From Coxiellaceae bacterium (lineage in GTDB: Bacteria > Pseudomonadota > Gammaproteobacteria > Coxiellales > Coxiellaceae): a stretch of 64,000 nt of DNA. Shown here in pieces: positions 25,463 to 33,653 of the stretch; position 1 is the stretch's first letter; the number at the start of each line of letters is the position of its first letter. The DNA lies in the NCBI GenBank assembly GCA_029212885.1, contig JARGPC010000002.1, positions 166,474-230,473 of the forward strand, in the 5' to 3' direction. The position numbers and the translations under genes are program-made. A model generated the notes under the pieces. The model was given only the letters and a program-made list of their open reading frames with translations, was not told where the DNA came from and ran no database searches.

Positions 25463-27436
25463 GTGAAGTGTGATGAATTAAGAGAAGTGATGCCGTTTGT
25501 GTCGATGGATACAATTAGAGAGATTGAGCGAGCTGAAACTGCCGATACTCGCGAATCAGATGTCGATGAAACAACTGAAGCTGAAGTAAAGAGGGTTTAT
25601 GGGCAAGGCTTGAGCCAAAACGCTTTTCACTTAATAAAAGTGCAGTGTGCCAAAGATCTTGCCAGGCAGCTTAAAAGTGATGGTGGCGTTGTTGATTTGG
25701 ACAGTGCTATTGGTTTCCTAGCAACGAGAAGATACGCAATTGCTGAGGTTATGATGCCTGGGTACTGGAAATTAACTGGCCGCTCATTTGGAGGAGCAAT
25801 AATCACTAGGTTGAAAGGCCGTTATGCATCATACCGGCAGTCTTTTGAGGAATTAGAAACTGAAAAGAATCATGATGGTCAGTATGTCAAACGAATGATT
25901 CTTGAGGGGCAAAAGTTCGAGCTTGTATATTTTACTCCTAAGAGGAATAGTGTGCGCCAGTGTAGCCGTTACACAGTTTCGCCTGGCTACATGGCAGCGG
26001 TTGAAAAACTTATATCATCATTAATGAATAAACCCTACGTAACCAGAGACATGGCGGTTGATTATTTTGCGCATATTCATTTTTATTTATCACATATTGC
26101 CTTAGCTGTTCGAGGCAGTGCGTGGATAACCGAAGTATTAATTATGTCCATCGCGCATCACTTGGGTTTTGAGTTAGAATTTAAAAAAATGAGCTTCCCT
26201 GATCTGGATGCTATGTCAACATTGACGTCTAATGAGTTTGCGCGAACCTATGAAGAAAAACACCTCAAAAAACCATTAAGACTTTCGTGGAAGGCACGCA
26301 GAAAAAATAAGCATGATGTAACAAAAGCATCCCGCCTCTATGCTTTGAATACGCCTTATGTGCCTATGAGGGAGGCTGAAGTTGATGTTGCTTCATTTAA
26401 TATACATAGAAAGTATTTACCTAGTTATCGAATGCATCCAAAAATGTTTTTTTACCACCATCCCAAAAATATCCCAAATGATCTGCTTGAATTAGATCTT
26501 TCTGATTTATCGCACTTAGTTAATGCTTCAGTAAACTTGCCCGTGTTTAATTTAACACATGTATATCAGTTAATAGTTACATACTACTATGGTGGAGACG
26601 TGCAGAGAAAGGCTTATTTGAGTGCTGTTCTTTCGGCCAAGCTATTGTCGATGGAAATAAATACATTTGAGCGTTTACTTGAAAGTTTAGAGGAAATCAA
26701 GGTTGTGGATGGTATGGATAATGCATTCGTTATGCTGCTTGTCGGTATTCCTGAAGTATCTGAACTGATTACTAAAGCTAGCTTGCCACAGTTTCAACTG
26801 TTTTTGTTTGAAACACTCCATATTCCTATTGAGCTCATTCTTTATGTGGTAATGCATGGGGCTGGTGGTGCTCTATGCGGTAAGGTTGGTGTTGAGAGCA
26901 AGGCGAGTTTAATACAAATTGTCGGCACGACATATGGCCTCGCTGATAATATAGAAGATATACACCCCTTAAGTATCAGCGATGAAGAATTCGATGAGGC
27001 ATATAGGCTGCTTGGTGACATTGTTGGTTTATGTGATATAAGAATTACGAGTGAGACTGAATTAAGTTCGTTAACCCCGGCCTGGCTGGTCGCCGTGTTT
27101 TCAAGTACCGATATTGTTTATGAAACTTTACACCATGGGTGCGCAAGCATCGACACTATAGTCAATTACTTAATGAAAAACAGCTCAGGTAAGCTGACAG
27201 GTCGGGGTTATGTTGATTATGTTGATCACTCACGTAAATACATGAATAGCTTTATAGGGGGTATCAGAGCTGAAGAGAGAGCAGGCATGGAGTATCTCTT
27301 TTCTGACGAGATCTTCGATGAGGGTAGCAAGTCAGTTGAAGATGATGACTCAGATAGTATCTCGGGCTCTTCCTCAATGCTCTCTGCTTTTGATCATGAT
27401 TATTCAGATGATTCTGATTGGAGCTACGGTTGCTGA
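25463..27436 (+). CDS. Large hypothetical protein, putative effector
   Basis: 657 residues, no family recognised, no signal peptide or membrane helix of note. The N-terminus is acidic (ESDVDETTEAEVKR), and the middle is mixed helix with basic stretches (WKARRKNKHDV). The last 45 residues are acidic and Ser-rich (EDDDSDSISGSSS, YSDDSDWSYGC), similar to the tails of secreted effectors. The GTG at 25463 with GAAGAAGG upstream is the likely start, and a TATAAT -10 lies at 25413-25418. The stop overlaps the next start (TGATG). Confidence 0.55.
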   Translation: MKCDELREVMPFVSMDTIREIERAETADTRESDVDETTEAEVKRVYGQGLSQNAFHLIKVQCAKDLARQLKSDGGVVDLDSAIGFLATRRYAIAEVMMPGYWKLTGRSFGGAIITRLKGRYASYRQSFEELETEKNHDGQYVKRMILEGQKFELVYFTPKRNSVRQCSRYTVSPGYMAAVEKLISSLMNKPYVTRDMAVDYFAHIHFYLSHIALAVRGSAWITEVLIMSIAHHLGFELEFKKMSFPDLDAMSTLTSNEFARTYEEKHLKKPLRLSWKARRKNKHDVTKASRLYALNTPYVPMREAEVDVASFNIHRKYLPSYRMHPKMFFYHHPKNIPNDLLELDLSDLSHLVNASVNLPVFNLTHVYQLIVTYYYGGDVQRKAYLSAVLSAKLLSMEINTFERLLESLEEIKVVDGMDNAFVMLLVGIPEVSELITKASLPQFQLFLFETLHIPIELILYVVMHGAGGALCGKVGVESKASLIQIVGTTYGLADNIEDIHPLSISDEEFDEAYRLLGDIVGLCDIRITSETELSSLTPAWLVAVFSSTDIVYETLHHGCASIDTIVNYLMKNSSGKLTGRGYVDYVDHSRKYMNSFIGGIRAEERAGMEYLFSDEIFDEGSKSVEDDDSDSISGSSSMLSAFDHDYSDDSDWSYGC

Positions 27437-27630
27437 TGATGGCGGCTGCTGATTGCGGTGATCTCGATACGGTTCGTTTGTTGTTAAGTCATGGTGCGAA
27501 ACTGGAGGCTGTTAATGCGGTGGGTGTGACATCGCTAGTGTTTGCTGAAGCGATAGAGCGTCAAGATATCGTAAAGCTATTAAAGCGGCGCCCGGATCTA
27601 GAGCGTCCCTCCCGATGCAGTATTATGTAA
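27436..27630 (+). CDS. Mini-ankyrin protein with C-terminal CaaX box
   Basis: 64 residues. ADCGDLDTVRLLLSHGAKLEAVNAVGVTSL is an ankyrin repeat and AEAIERQDIVKLLKRRPDL a second, partial one. The C-terminus is CSIM-stop, a CaaX box whose Met favours host farnesylation. The ATG overlaps the stop of the 657-residue gene (TGATGATG), so translation is probably coupled. A stop codon at 27415 closes the frame upstream, so it is not simply the tail of a longer ankyrin gene unless a frameshift occurs. Confidence 0.65.
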   Translation: MMAAADCGDLDTVRLLLSHGAKLEAVNAVGVTSLVFAEAIERQDIVKLLKRRPDLERPSRCSIM

Positions 27631-27697
27631 CCCTCATTGAAAACATTACCTACTTATGATATTTATCTGGCATTATTAATATATAGAGTTGTAGGGC

Positions 27698-29590
27698 ATG
27701 AGGCGTACGGTAGGGGAAATTTGTAGGCATTTTAGAGCGTTATCTGCGCGCGTGCGTAATGTTAACGTAGATACCGATGTTATTTTCCAGGGGCGCACAT
27801 CAATTGAGTGCGTGCAAATTCTCCTCGCATTTATAGATACAAACCCATTGCGTACCATGAATGGTGATACTGATTTTATTATTTCTTCTTCAACAGAAAA
27901 ATGTGTTATTTCAAATGATTACCTTGGTCGAATGCTGGATAAGCAAAAGGGGGTGTTTACAAATGCTCAAATCACTAAACATGTTAATCATATGCTGGGT
28001 TCTGGAAGCGCTAGATATGAAGGGTGTTGTTTTGCACTCACCTATTTGGCATGCCGCGCTTTTTTGATGGGCCAATTAGCACCCTATGTAGATCGAGCGC
28101 ATGCGTTGACATGTATCGGTCCTTATCAATTAGAGGCTTTTTTAGCTGCATTGAAAAAAATGATTGGTCGTTTGCATGAAGCTTGCCAGGCGTATATTCG
28201 TGAAGAAGCTTGTGTTGATATCCGTTTCGCAATTTTGCAAAACCGTTTAGATGTATTGCGTACATTTCATACTGACTTACTGGCTTTTCTTGATGTGGTG
28301 ATGCTGTTACAAGAGCCTAGTACTTTTGGTGCAGTGATTGGAGCTGATGAGTCAGAGCAGCATCGATATCCTGCGTTAAGCATGGTTGGTGTTTTAAATG
28401 CCGAAGTATTACACGAATCAGTTGAGTTTTTTCACGTGGTTGATATTTATCGTCAGTGCGACTTTGTAAAACATTTGGAGTTCTTGGCGAATACTTTACA
28501 TGTTTCGGACCGTCAGCATTTTACTGTGAATTTGCGTCTTCATGAGCATCGAATATCAATACACTATCTGGCGGTGGCTGGAGGTCGCTGGCTATTGCAA
28601 GATTCGAATCATATGCCAGGTATCGTTTACATAAATACCCTTAAAGAAAGAGCGCGAATGGTGGCTACGATGTATCGTCGATTCATTGAAGGAGATGATA
28701 CTTTACCGGTTGTGTTTAGTAGTCACCTTTTCTGCTCTGAGGTGGATGAAAAAACGTTTTCTGATCGTATGTGGCTGTATCATACGTTATATGGGGGCTA
28801 TATCGCGTTAGATGAGTGTGCTGCTGAACGTCGCCGAAATAATGATGTTTTTGGTCAAAATTTAATGACATATGGTGTTGATTATGATTATCCGGCGTCA
28901 TGTCAGTTGGCTGTAAATAGTGGTTTTAATGTAAATGACAAGGTGAATAAGCGGGGTGATACAGCATTGGGGTTGGCGTGTAAGCGTGGTAGTGAGAATG
29001 CGGTTAAGTATCTTATTGCTATTCCAGGGATCAATTTAAGCAAGGCGAGCGAACATGCTGATGGAAGAACGCCGATAGCTTATGCGCGTAGTCAAGGCTT
29101 TCGTGGTATAGCTCGTTTGATATTGAATGCTTTACAAGCCGTCACGCCAGCGCCAACTCGACGTCCACCACCGAGGCCGCGTCGACAAGCACCACCAATG
29201 TTAGCGGTGCCTCGTATTTTTCAGTCATCTGAATCTGGGCGGCTCATTGAGGCTTGCCGGCTAGGGGATGTGAAGGAGGTTATGCGATTGATTGCTGCGG
29301 CCGTTGATGTGAATCGGTTAGATAGTACGGGTGAATCACCATTGACGATAGCCTGTAATCAGCAGCACGTTGAAGTGGTTCGTGTCTTGTTGGAGGCGGG
29401 TGCGGATCCAAATATAGCAAGGTTGTGTGATGATCGAATGTATCCGTTGCATATTGCTTATCAGAAAGATGATGACGCGATTGCGAGTCTGCTGTTAATG
29501 CACGGTGCTGATCGACAGCTTAAGGCAGGTGCTAAAAGCCCAGCCTCGATGGCGAAGCATCTCGATTCAGCATTGTGTAAACATCACTGA
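27698..29590 (+). CDS. Ankyrin-repeat protein with YopT-like cysteine-protease motif
   Basis: 630 residues. The first 400 residues contain a papain-fold-like triad: the nucleophile motif EGCCFALTYLACRAF (C111 in GxCxAL), H289 in RISIHYLAV and D302 in LLQDSNHMPG, with the His-Asp spacing (13) close to that of YopT. The C-terminal third holds ankyrin repeats (GDTALGLACKRGSENAVKYL, GESPLTIACNQQHVEVVRVLLEAGADPN) separated by a Pro/Arg linker (PTRRPPPRPRRQAPP). This fits a host-acting protease with a protein-binding tail. The protease call is motif-based and unproven. Confidence 0.6.
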   Translation: MRRTVGEICRHFRALSARVRNVNVDTDVIFQGRTSIECVQILLAFIDTNPLRTMNGDTDFIISSSTEKCVISNDYLGRMLDKQKGVFTNAQITKHVNHMLGSGSARYEGCCFALTYLACRAFLMGQLAPYVDRAHALTCIGPYQLEAFLAALKKMIGRLHEACQAYIREEACVDIRFAILQNRLDVLRTFHTDLLAFLDVVMLLQEPSTFGAVIGADESEQHRYPALSMVGVLNAEVLHESVEFFHVVDIYRQCDFVKHLEFLANTLHVSDRQHFTVNLRLHEHRISIHYLAVAGGRWLLQDSNHMPGIVYINTLKERARMVATMYRRFIEGDDTLPVVFSSHLFCSEVDEKTFSDRMWLYHTLYGGYIALDECAAERRRNNDVFGQNLMTYGVDYDYPASCQLAVNSGFNVNDKVNKRGDTALGLACKRGSENAVKYLIAIPGINLSKASEHADGRTPIAYARSQGFRGIARLILNALQAVTPAPTRRPPPRPRRQAPPMLAVPRIFQSSESGRLIEACRLGDVKEVMRLIAAAVDVNRLDSTGESPLTIACNQQHVEVVRVLLEAGADPNIARLCDDRMYPLHIAYQKDDDAIASLLLMHGADRQLKAGAKSPASMAKHLDSALCKHH

Positions 29591-29595
29591 ATACA

Positions 29596-29624
29596 TTGAG
29601 TTATTGTCCACCTTTTGCTATATT
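29596..29624 (+). promoter_or_regulatory. Sigma-70-type promoter of the riboflavin operon
   Basis: TTGAGT (29596-29601), a 17-base spacer, then TATATT (29619-29624). The predicted start near 29631 falls just before the FMN aptamer, the expected arrangement. Confidence 0.75.
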
Positions 29625-29634
29625 TCGCTGGTAG

Positions 29635-29763
29635 ACCTCAGGGCGGGGTGTAATTCCCCACCGGCGGTAAAGCTTTCTAGCTAAGCCCGCGAGCGCACTT
29701 TCGAGTGGTCAGCAGATCTGGTGAGATTCCAGAGCCGACGGTTAAAGTCCGGATGAGAGAGGT
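29635..29763 (+). ncRNA. FMN riboswitch (RFN element)
   Basis: The conserved blocks appear in order: AGGGCGGGGTG, CCCCACCGGCGGTAA, GCCCGCGAGCGC, CAGATCTGGTGAGATTCC, AGAGCCGACGGTTAAAGTCC and GGATGAGAGAGG. The closing stem pairs ACCTC (29635-29639) with GAGGT (29759-29763). FMN binding would lower expression of ribE, ribBA and ribH downstream. No clear U-rich terminator is seen before the start codon, but a CGTGC-CAT-GCACG hairpin sits just ahead of the ribosome binding site, so control may act on translation. Confidence 0.96.
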
Positions 29764-29869
29764 GGAAACGTCACTTAGTGCATTTCTACAGTTTAAAAAC
29801 CCTTGAGTAGCCTATGTTTGTTTTGGTTTTCGTGCCATGCACGGAATGACACAAATAAAGGAGACTTGT

Positions 29870-30490
29870 ATGTTTAGCGGTATAGTTGACCACGTAGGTC
29901 ATATTGTGTCGATCACGCATGGTGATCAAACGCGACATTTCAGTATTCAATCACAATTTAATGACCTGCAGTTAGGTGAGAGCATTGCCGTTGATGGTAT
30001 GTGTTTAACCGTGACTGATTTTGATGATCAAGGTGTGTTTGGTTGTGATTTATCACCAGAAACATTGAATTTGACCAAAGCAGCTCACTATTTAGTGGGG
30101 CGTAAAATAAATCTTGAGCGATCATTACGAGTTGGTGATCGTATTGGCGGCCATTTTGTTTCGGGGCATGTTGAGTGCGTAGCAATGGTTGCTAGTAAAA
30201 CGGTGCAAGATGGATGTTGTCACTTGGTGATTGAAGGCATTGCTGGTGATGATATGGGTTTGTTGATTCACAAAGGCAGTGTCACCGTGGATGGGGTGAG
30301 CTTAACGGTGAATGCGTTACGTAATAATGGTTTTGACTTGATGTTGATTCCGCAGACGTTAGCGTTAACCACATTAAAATATTTATCTGACGGCGATCAT
30401 GTGCATATTGAATTTGATCAGATTGCCAAACTTGTAGCGCGCCAACTTGAGGTGCGTGAAACCCAGGAGGAGATAACTCATGGCACATAA
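29870..30490 (+). CDS. ribE: Riboflavin synthase alpha chain
   Basis: 206 residues. The enzyme converts two 6,7-dimethyl-8-ribityllumazine molecules to riboflavin. Both internally repeated barrel domains are visible: MFSGIVDHVGHIV ... SIAVDGMCLTV in the first half and GGHFVSGHVECVA ... KGSVTVDGVSLTVN in the second. AAGGAG 7 bases before the ATG at 29870 fixes the start. The stop overlaps the ribBA start by 11 bases. It is the first gene under the FMN riboswitch. Confidence 0.96.
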   Translation: MFSGIVDHVGHIVSITHGDQTRHFSIQSQFNDLQLGESIAVDGMCLTVTDFDDQGVFGCDLSPETLNLTKAAHYLVGRKINLERSLRVGDRIGGHFVSGHVECVAMVASKTVQDGCCHLVIEGIAGDDMGLLIHKGSVTVDGVSLTVNALRNNGFDLMLIPQTLALTTLKYLSDGDHVHIEFDQIAKLVARQLEVRETQEEITHGT

Positions 30491-31724
30491 ACTCGCAACA
30501 ATTAGTCAAGCTTTAGAGGCGCTACGTTTAGGTAAACCGGTGATTGTGGTGGATGATGAAAAGCGTGAGAATGAAGGTGATTTGGTGGTTTCTGCTGAGA
30601 AGATTACCCCTGAAACGTTGAATTTTCTTACTACATATGGTCGTGGATTGGTGTGTATGCCGTTGACGGCGGAGGCGTTCGATCGCTTAGATATCGATAT
30701 GATGACGCATCAAAATCAATCGGCTTATCAAACCGGTTTTGGTGTATCGATTGGTGCGGCAGAAGGCACGACGACAGGTATATCTGCAGCCGATCGCGCG
30801 TTGACCATTCAAATTGCGGCGAATCCAAATTCCACTGCTAAAGACATTGTTAAGCCGGGTCATGTGTTCCCATTAAAGGCTAAGTCTAATGGCGTTGTTG
30901 AGCGAGCGGGTCACACAGAAGCGAGTGTTGACTTAATGCGTTTAGCGGGATTACAACCTGCTGCGGTGATTTGTGAAGTGATGAATCCAGATGGCACGAT
31001 GGCGCGTTTACCGCAATTGGGTCAGTTTGCAAAAGAGCATGACTTATTGATTATTTCGATTGAGCAGTTGATTCATTACCGTTATTGCAATGAAAGTTTT
31101 ATTGAAGAAGTGGCTACGACTAAATTACCTGTTGAGTCGGGTGAGGTGTGGCAAATGAAAGTATTTCGTTCGACGATTGACCAGCAAGAGATTAGTGTAT
31201 TGCTTCCACAAAAACCGCTACCGGTGAATGAGTCATTAGTGCGTTTGCATTCTCAATGTTTGACTGGTGATGTGTTTGGTTCCAGTCGTTGTGATTGCGG
31301 CTGGCAATTAAAGCAATCGATGAAGATGTTATCGCAGCAGGGTGGCGTTTTATTGTACTTGCCACAAGAAGGGCGAGGTATTGGTTTAGCCAATAAGATC
31401 AAAGCGTATGCCTTGCAAGATCAAGGTATGGATACGGTTGAGGCTAATCACGCTTTGGGCTTTGCCGCAGATGAACGCAATTATGCTTTGGCCGCGCAGG
31501 TGTTGCGTGAGTTAGGTCTCGACAAGGTCACTTTGTTGACTAATAATCCGCAAAAGCATGCGCAACTAGAGCGTTATGGTGTGTTGGTGAAGCGTTGTGA
31601 GCCGTTGGTGGCGCCGAGTAATAAGCATAATGCGCAGTATTTAAAAACCAAAAAAGACAAGTTAGGTCATCGATTTAAAAATGAGGGAGAAGATAATGTC
31701 CGCAAACTTAGCGATTGTTTGTAG
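30480..31724 (+). CDS. ribBA: Bifunctional DHBP synthase / GTP cyclohydrolase II
   Basis: 414 residues. The N-terminal half is 3,4-dihydroxy-2-butanone 4-phosphate synthase (DDEKRENEGDLVVSAEKI, HTEASVDLMRLAG). The C-terminal half is GTP cyclohydrolase II with its zinc cysteines in CLTGDVFGSSRCDCG, the catalytic loop PQEGRGIGLANKIKAY and LLTNNPQK. Because both sets of motifs are intact, both activities are likely, unlike homologues with a dead C-terminal half. A strong AGGAGG site precedes the ATG, which overlaps the end of ribE. Confidence 0.96.
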   Translation: MAHKLATISQALEALRLGKPVIVVDDEKRENEGDLVVSAEKITPETLNFLTTYGRGLVCMPLTAEAFDRLDIDMMTHQNQSAYQTGFGVSIGAAEGTTTGISAADRALTIQIAANPNSTAKDIVKPGHVFPLKAKSNGVVERAGHTEASVDLMRLAGLQPAAVICEVMNPDGTMARLPQLGQFAKEHDLLIISIEQLIHYRYCNESFIEEVATTKLPVESGEVWQMKVFRSTIDQQEISVLLPQKPLPVNESLVRLHSQCLTGDVFGSSRCDCGWQLKQSMKMLSQQGGVLLYLPQEGRGIGLANKIKAYALQDQGMDTVEANHALGFAADERNYALAAQVLRELGLDKVTLLTNNPQKHAQLERYGVLVKRCEPLVAPSNKHNAQYLKTKKDKLGHRFKNEGEDNVRKLSDCL

Positions 31725-32127
31725 TCGCTTTAATACTGAAGTTACCGATTTGTTGTTACAGGGTGCATTAGCACGCTTAAAAGAGTTAGGTTTTGCTGCA
31801 GATCAGGTGCCCGTATATCAAGTGCCGGGTGTGGTAGAGATTCCGTTGGTGGCTAAAAAGTTAGCAAGACTGGAGAAATATCAGGCAGTGATTTGTTTGG
31901 GTGCGGTGATTCGAGGTGAGACTACGCATTATGATTATGTGTGCGAGCAAGTGAGTCAAGGTTGTCAGCAGGTGATGATGGAATTTGAGTTGCCGGTGAT
32001 CTTTGGTGTGTTGACGACAGAGAATAAAGCGCAGGCATTGGACCGTTGCGGTGGATCACATGGGCATAAGGGGCGCGATGCAGTTGATGCCGCACTGGAA
32101 ATGGTGGCATTATTAGAAAAGGTTTAG
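31696..32127 (+). CDS. ribH: 6,7-dimethyl-8-ribityllumazine synthase
   Basis: 143 residues, forms an icosahedral or pentameric lumazine synthase. SRFN at the N-terminus, PGVVEIPLVAKK, LGAVIRGETTHYDYV, GVLTTENKAQALDRCGG and HKGRDA are the active-site motifs. GAGGGAGA before the ATG at 31696 supports this start, inside the end of ribBA. It is last in the riboswitch operon and makes the substrate of RibE. Confidence 0.95.
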   Translation: MSANLAIVCSRFNTEVTDLLLQGALARLKELGFAADQVPVYQVPGVVEIPLVAKKLARLEKYQAVICLGAVIRGETTHYDYVCEQVSQGCQQVMMEFELPVIFGVLTTENKAQALDRCGGSHGHKGRDAVDAALEMVALLEKV

Positions 32128-32146
32128 CTTGGCTCTGTCATTTACT

Positions 32147-32260
32147 GTGTCATTCAGGCCCCCGGTTTTGTCATCCCGGCCCCCGGTTTTGTCATCCCGG
32201 CCCCTGAGCCGGGATCCAGTTAATATAAGCCTGGACCCCGGATCAAGTCCGGGGTGACAG
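32147..32260. repeat. Dispersed palindromic element with tandem 20-21-bp units
   Basis: Tandem copies of TCATCCCGGCCCCCGGTTTTG are followed by a full palindrome (CCTGAGCCGGGATCC ... GGACCCCGGATCAAG ... GGGGTGACAG). It follows ribH directly. Confidence 0.85.
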
Positions 32261-32298
32261 ATTGGCCGATGCAGTGATAAGCTGACTGTTGTTAAGGT

Positions 32299-33399
32299 AT
32301 GTCTTTATTGGGGATGAGTGTAAAAAAGATGAGCAATCGAAATCCAATATTAGTTGGAATCTCAAATTGGTTTGAAAACAACTTTTCAGATCCTGCTGCA
32401 TTGGGTTTGTTTTTTACTGTGGTGGGTTTATTGATTGTGGTTGAGTTTTTTGGCCGCATTTTAACGCCGATCTTGGTTAGTATTGCTTTAGCTTACTTAT
32501 TGTATAAGCCAGTTCAGTTATTAAAGCGTTGGCACTTTCCGAATTGGTTGGCGGTGTCGGTGGTGTATTTAATTTTTATTGGGTTGATGGTGTGGGCATG
32601 TGTTGGCTTATTGCCGTTATTGGTTAAGCAGTTAACTTTATTGGTGCATGAAGTCCCTGAGATTTTTACTAAATTTCAGGCGTTGATGTCAGATTTAGCG
32701 TTAAAGCATCCACATATATTTACTGGTGATACGTTAACGCATGCCACGACGGTATTTAAAGATCAATTTGCTAAAGTGGGACAGACAGTATTGTCGTTTT
32801 CGGTGGGTTCGATTACGTTGGTAGTTACTTTGATTTTGTATTTGATCCTTGTGCCGATTATGTTGTTTTTCTTTTTGCGTGATAGTAATTCGATTTCTCA
32901 TTGGATGTCATCATTTTTGCCTAGTGACCGTTCATTGGTGAGTAAGGTATGGTCTGAGGTGAATCATCAGATTGGTAACTACGTGCGTGGTCGCGCGGTG
33001 GAGATGATTATTATCAGCGTGATCAGTGTGACGACTTTTGCACTGTTTGGTTTGTCATATGCGATTTTATTGGGTGTGATGGTAGGGGTATCAGTTGTGA
33101 TTCCCTATGTTGGTGCTGCATTGGTCACCATTCCTGTAGTGATTGTTGGCTTGATTGATTGGGGTTGGTCCGGGCAATTTTTAACTATGTTGGTTGCTTA
33201 TGCGGTAATTATCACGCTGGATGCTAATGTGTTGGTGCCTATATTGTTTTCCGAAGCGATGGATATGCATCCGGTTGCGATTATTTTAGCGGTATTGGTG
33301 TTTGGTGGTATTTGGGGTTTTTGGGGTGTGTTATTGGCTATTCCGTTAGCCACGGTGGTTAAGGCGATATTGACCTTTTGGCCGCGTAAATCTGCGTAG
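32299..33399 (+). CDS. AI-2E family (PerM/TqsA-like) permease
   Basis: 366 residues, polytopic inner-membrane protein of the UPF0118/AI-2E transporter family. Hydrophobic helices occupy the N-terminus, then a charged central domain follows, and the C-terminal helices carry the family loop VIPYVGAALVTIPVV and the NVLVPILFSEAMDMHPV motif. Members export autoinducer-2, sodium/proton or other solutes. The specific substrate is not evident. Three in-frame ATGs (32299, 32314, 32329) are possible and none has an ideal site. Confidence 0.85.
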   Translation: MSLLGMSVKKMSNRNPILVGISNWFENNFSDPAALGLFFTVVGLLIVVEFFGRILTPILVSIALAYLLYKPVQLLKRWHFPNWLAVSVVYLIFIGLMVWACVGLLPLLVKQLTLLVHEVPEIFTKFQALMSDLALKHPHIFTGDTLTHATTVFKDQFAKVGQTVLSFSVGSITLVVTLILYLILVPIMLFFFLRDSNSISHWMSSFLPSDRSLVSKVWSEVNHQIGNYVRGRAVEMIIISVISVTTFALFGLSYAILLGVMVGVSVVIPYVGAALVTIPVVIVGLIDWGWSGQFLTMLVAYAVIITLDANVLVPILFSEAMDMHPVAIILAVLVFGGIWGFWGVLLAIPLATVVKAILTFWPRKSA

Positions 33400-33550
33400 T
33401 TATTTTTACTTCTTCTTAATTCACAATTATGACCGCAACGTACTTTTAAGTATTTATAATTGTTTGTTTTCTATCTAATGTATTTATAGACTCTATTTTT
33501 AAAAATTGACTATGTAAATAGTACTATTTTTCCGAAGCTTATGTGTGTAA

Positions 33551-33583
33551 TTTAAGGAATCGTTAATATCAACGTTGTAGTAT
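33551..33583 (+). promoter_or_regulatory. PmrA-like box and -10 upstream of the 1279-residue gene
   Basis: Half-sites TTTAAG (33551-33556) and GTTAATAT (33562-33569) have their TTAA cores 11 bp apart, as in the Legionella/Coxiella PmrA consensus cTTAATatTnncTTAATatT. A TAGTAT -10 candidate begins 15 bases after the second core, the same geometry as at 37.6 kb. Confidence 0.5.
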
Positions 33584-33653
33584 TGATATCACAAATGAGA
33601 GATATCCAGCCATCGTTTTGAGAACACAGTGGCAGTAAATAAGGTTAGGGCGA

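Noticed and set aside
27415..27440. Sequencing error fusing the 657-residue protein to the mini-ankyrin
   Set aside because: Not proven: the overlap TGATGATG fits translational coupling and the ankyrin frame is closed by a stop at 27415. Kept as two genes.
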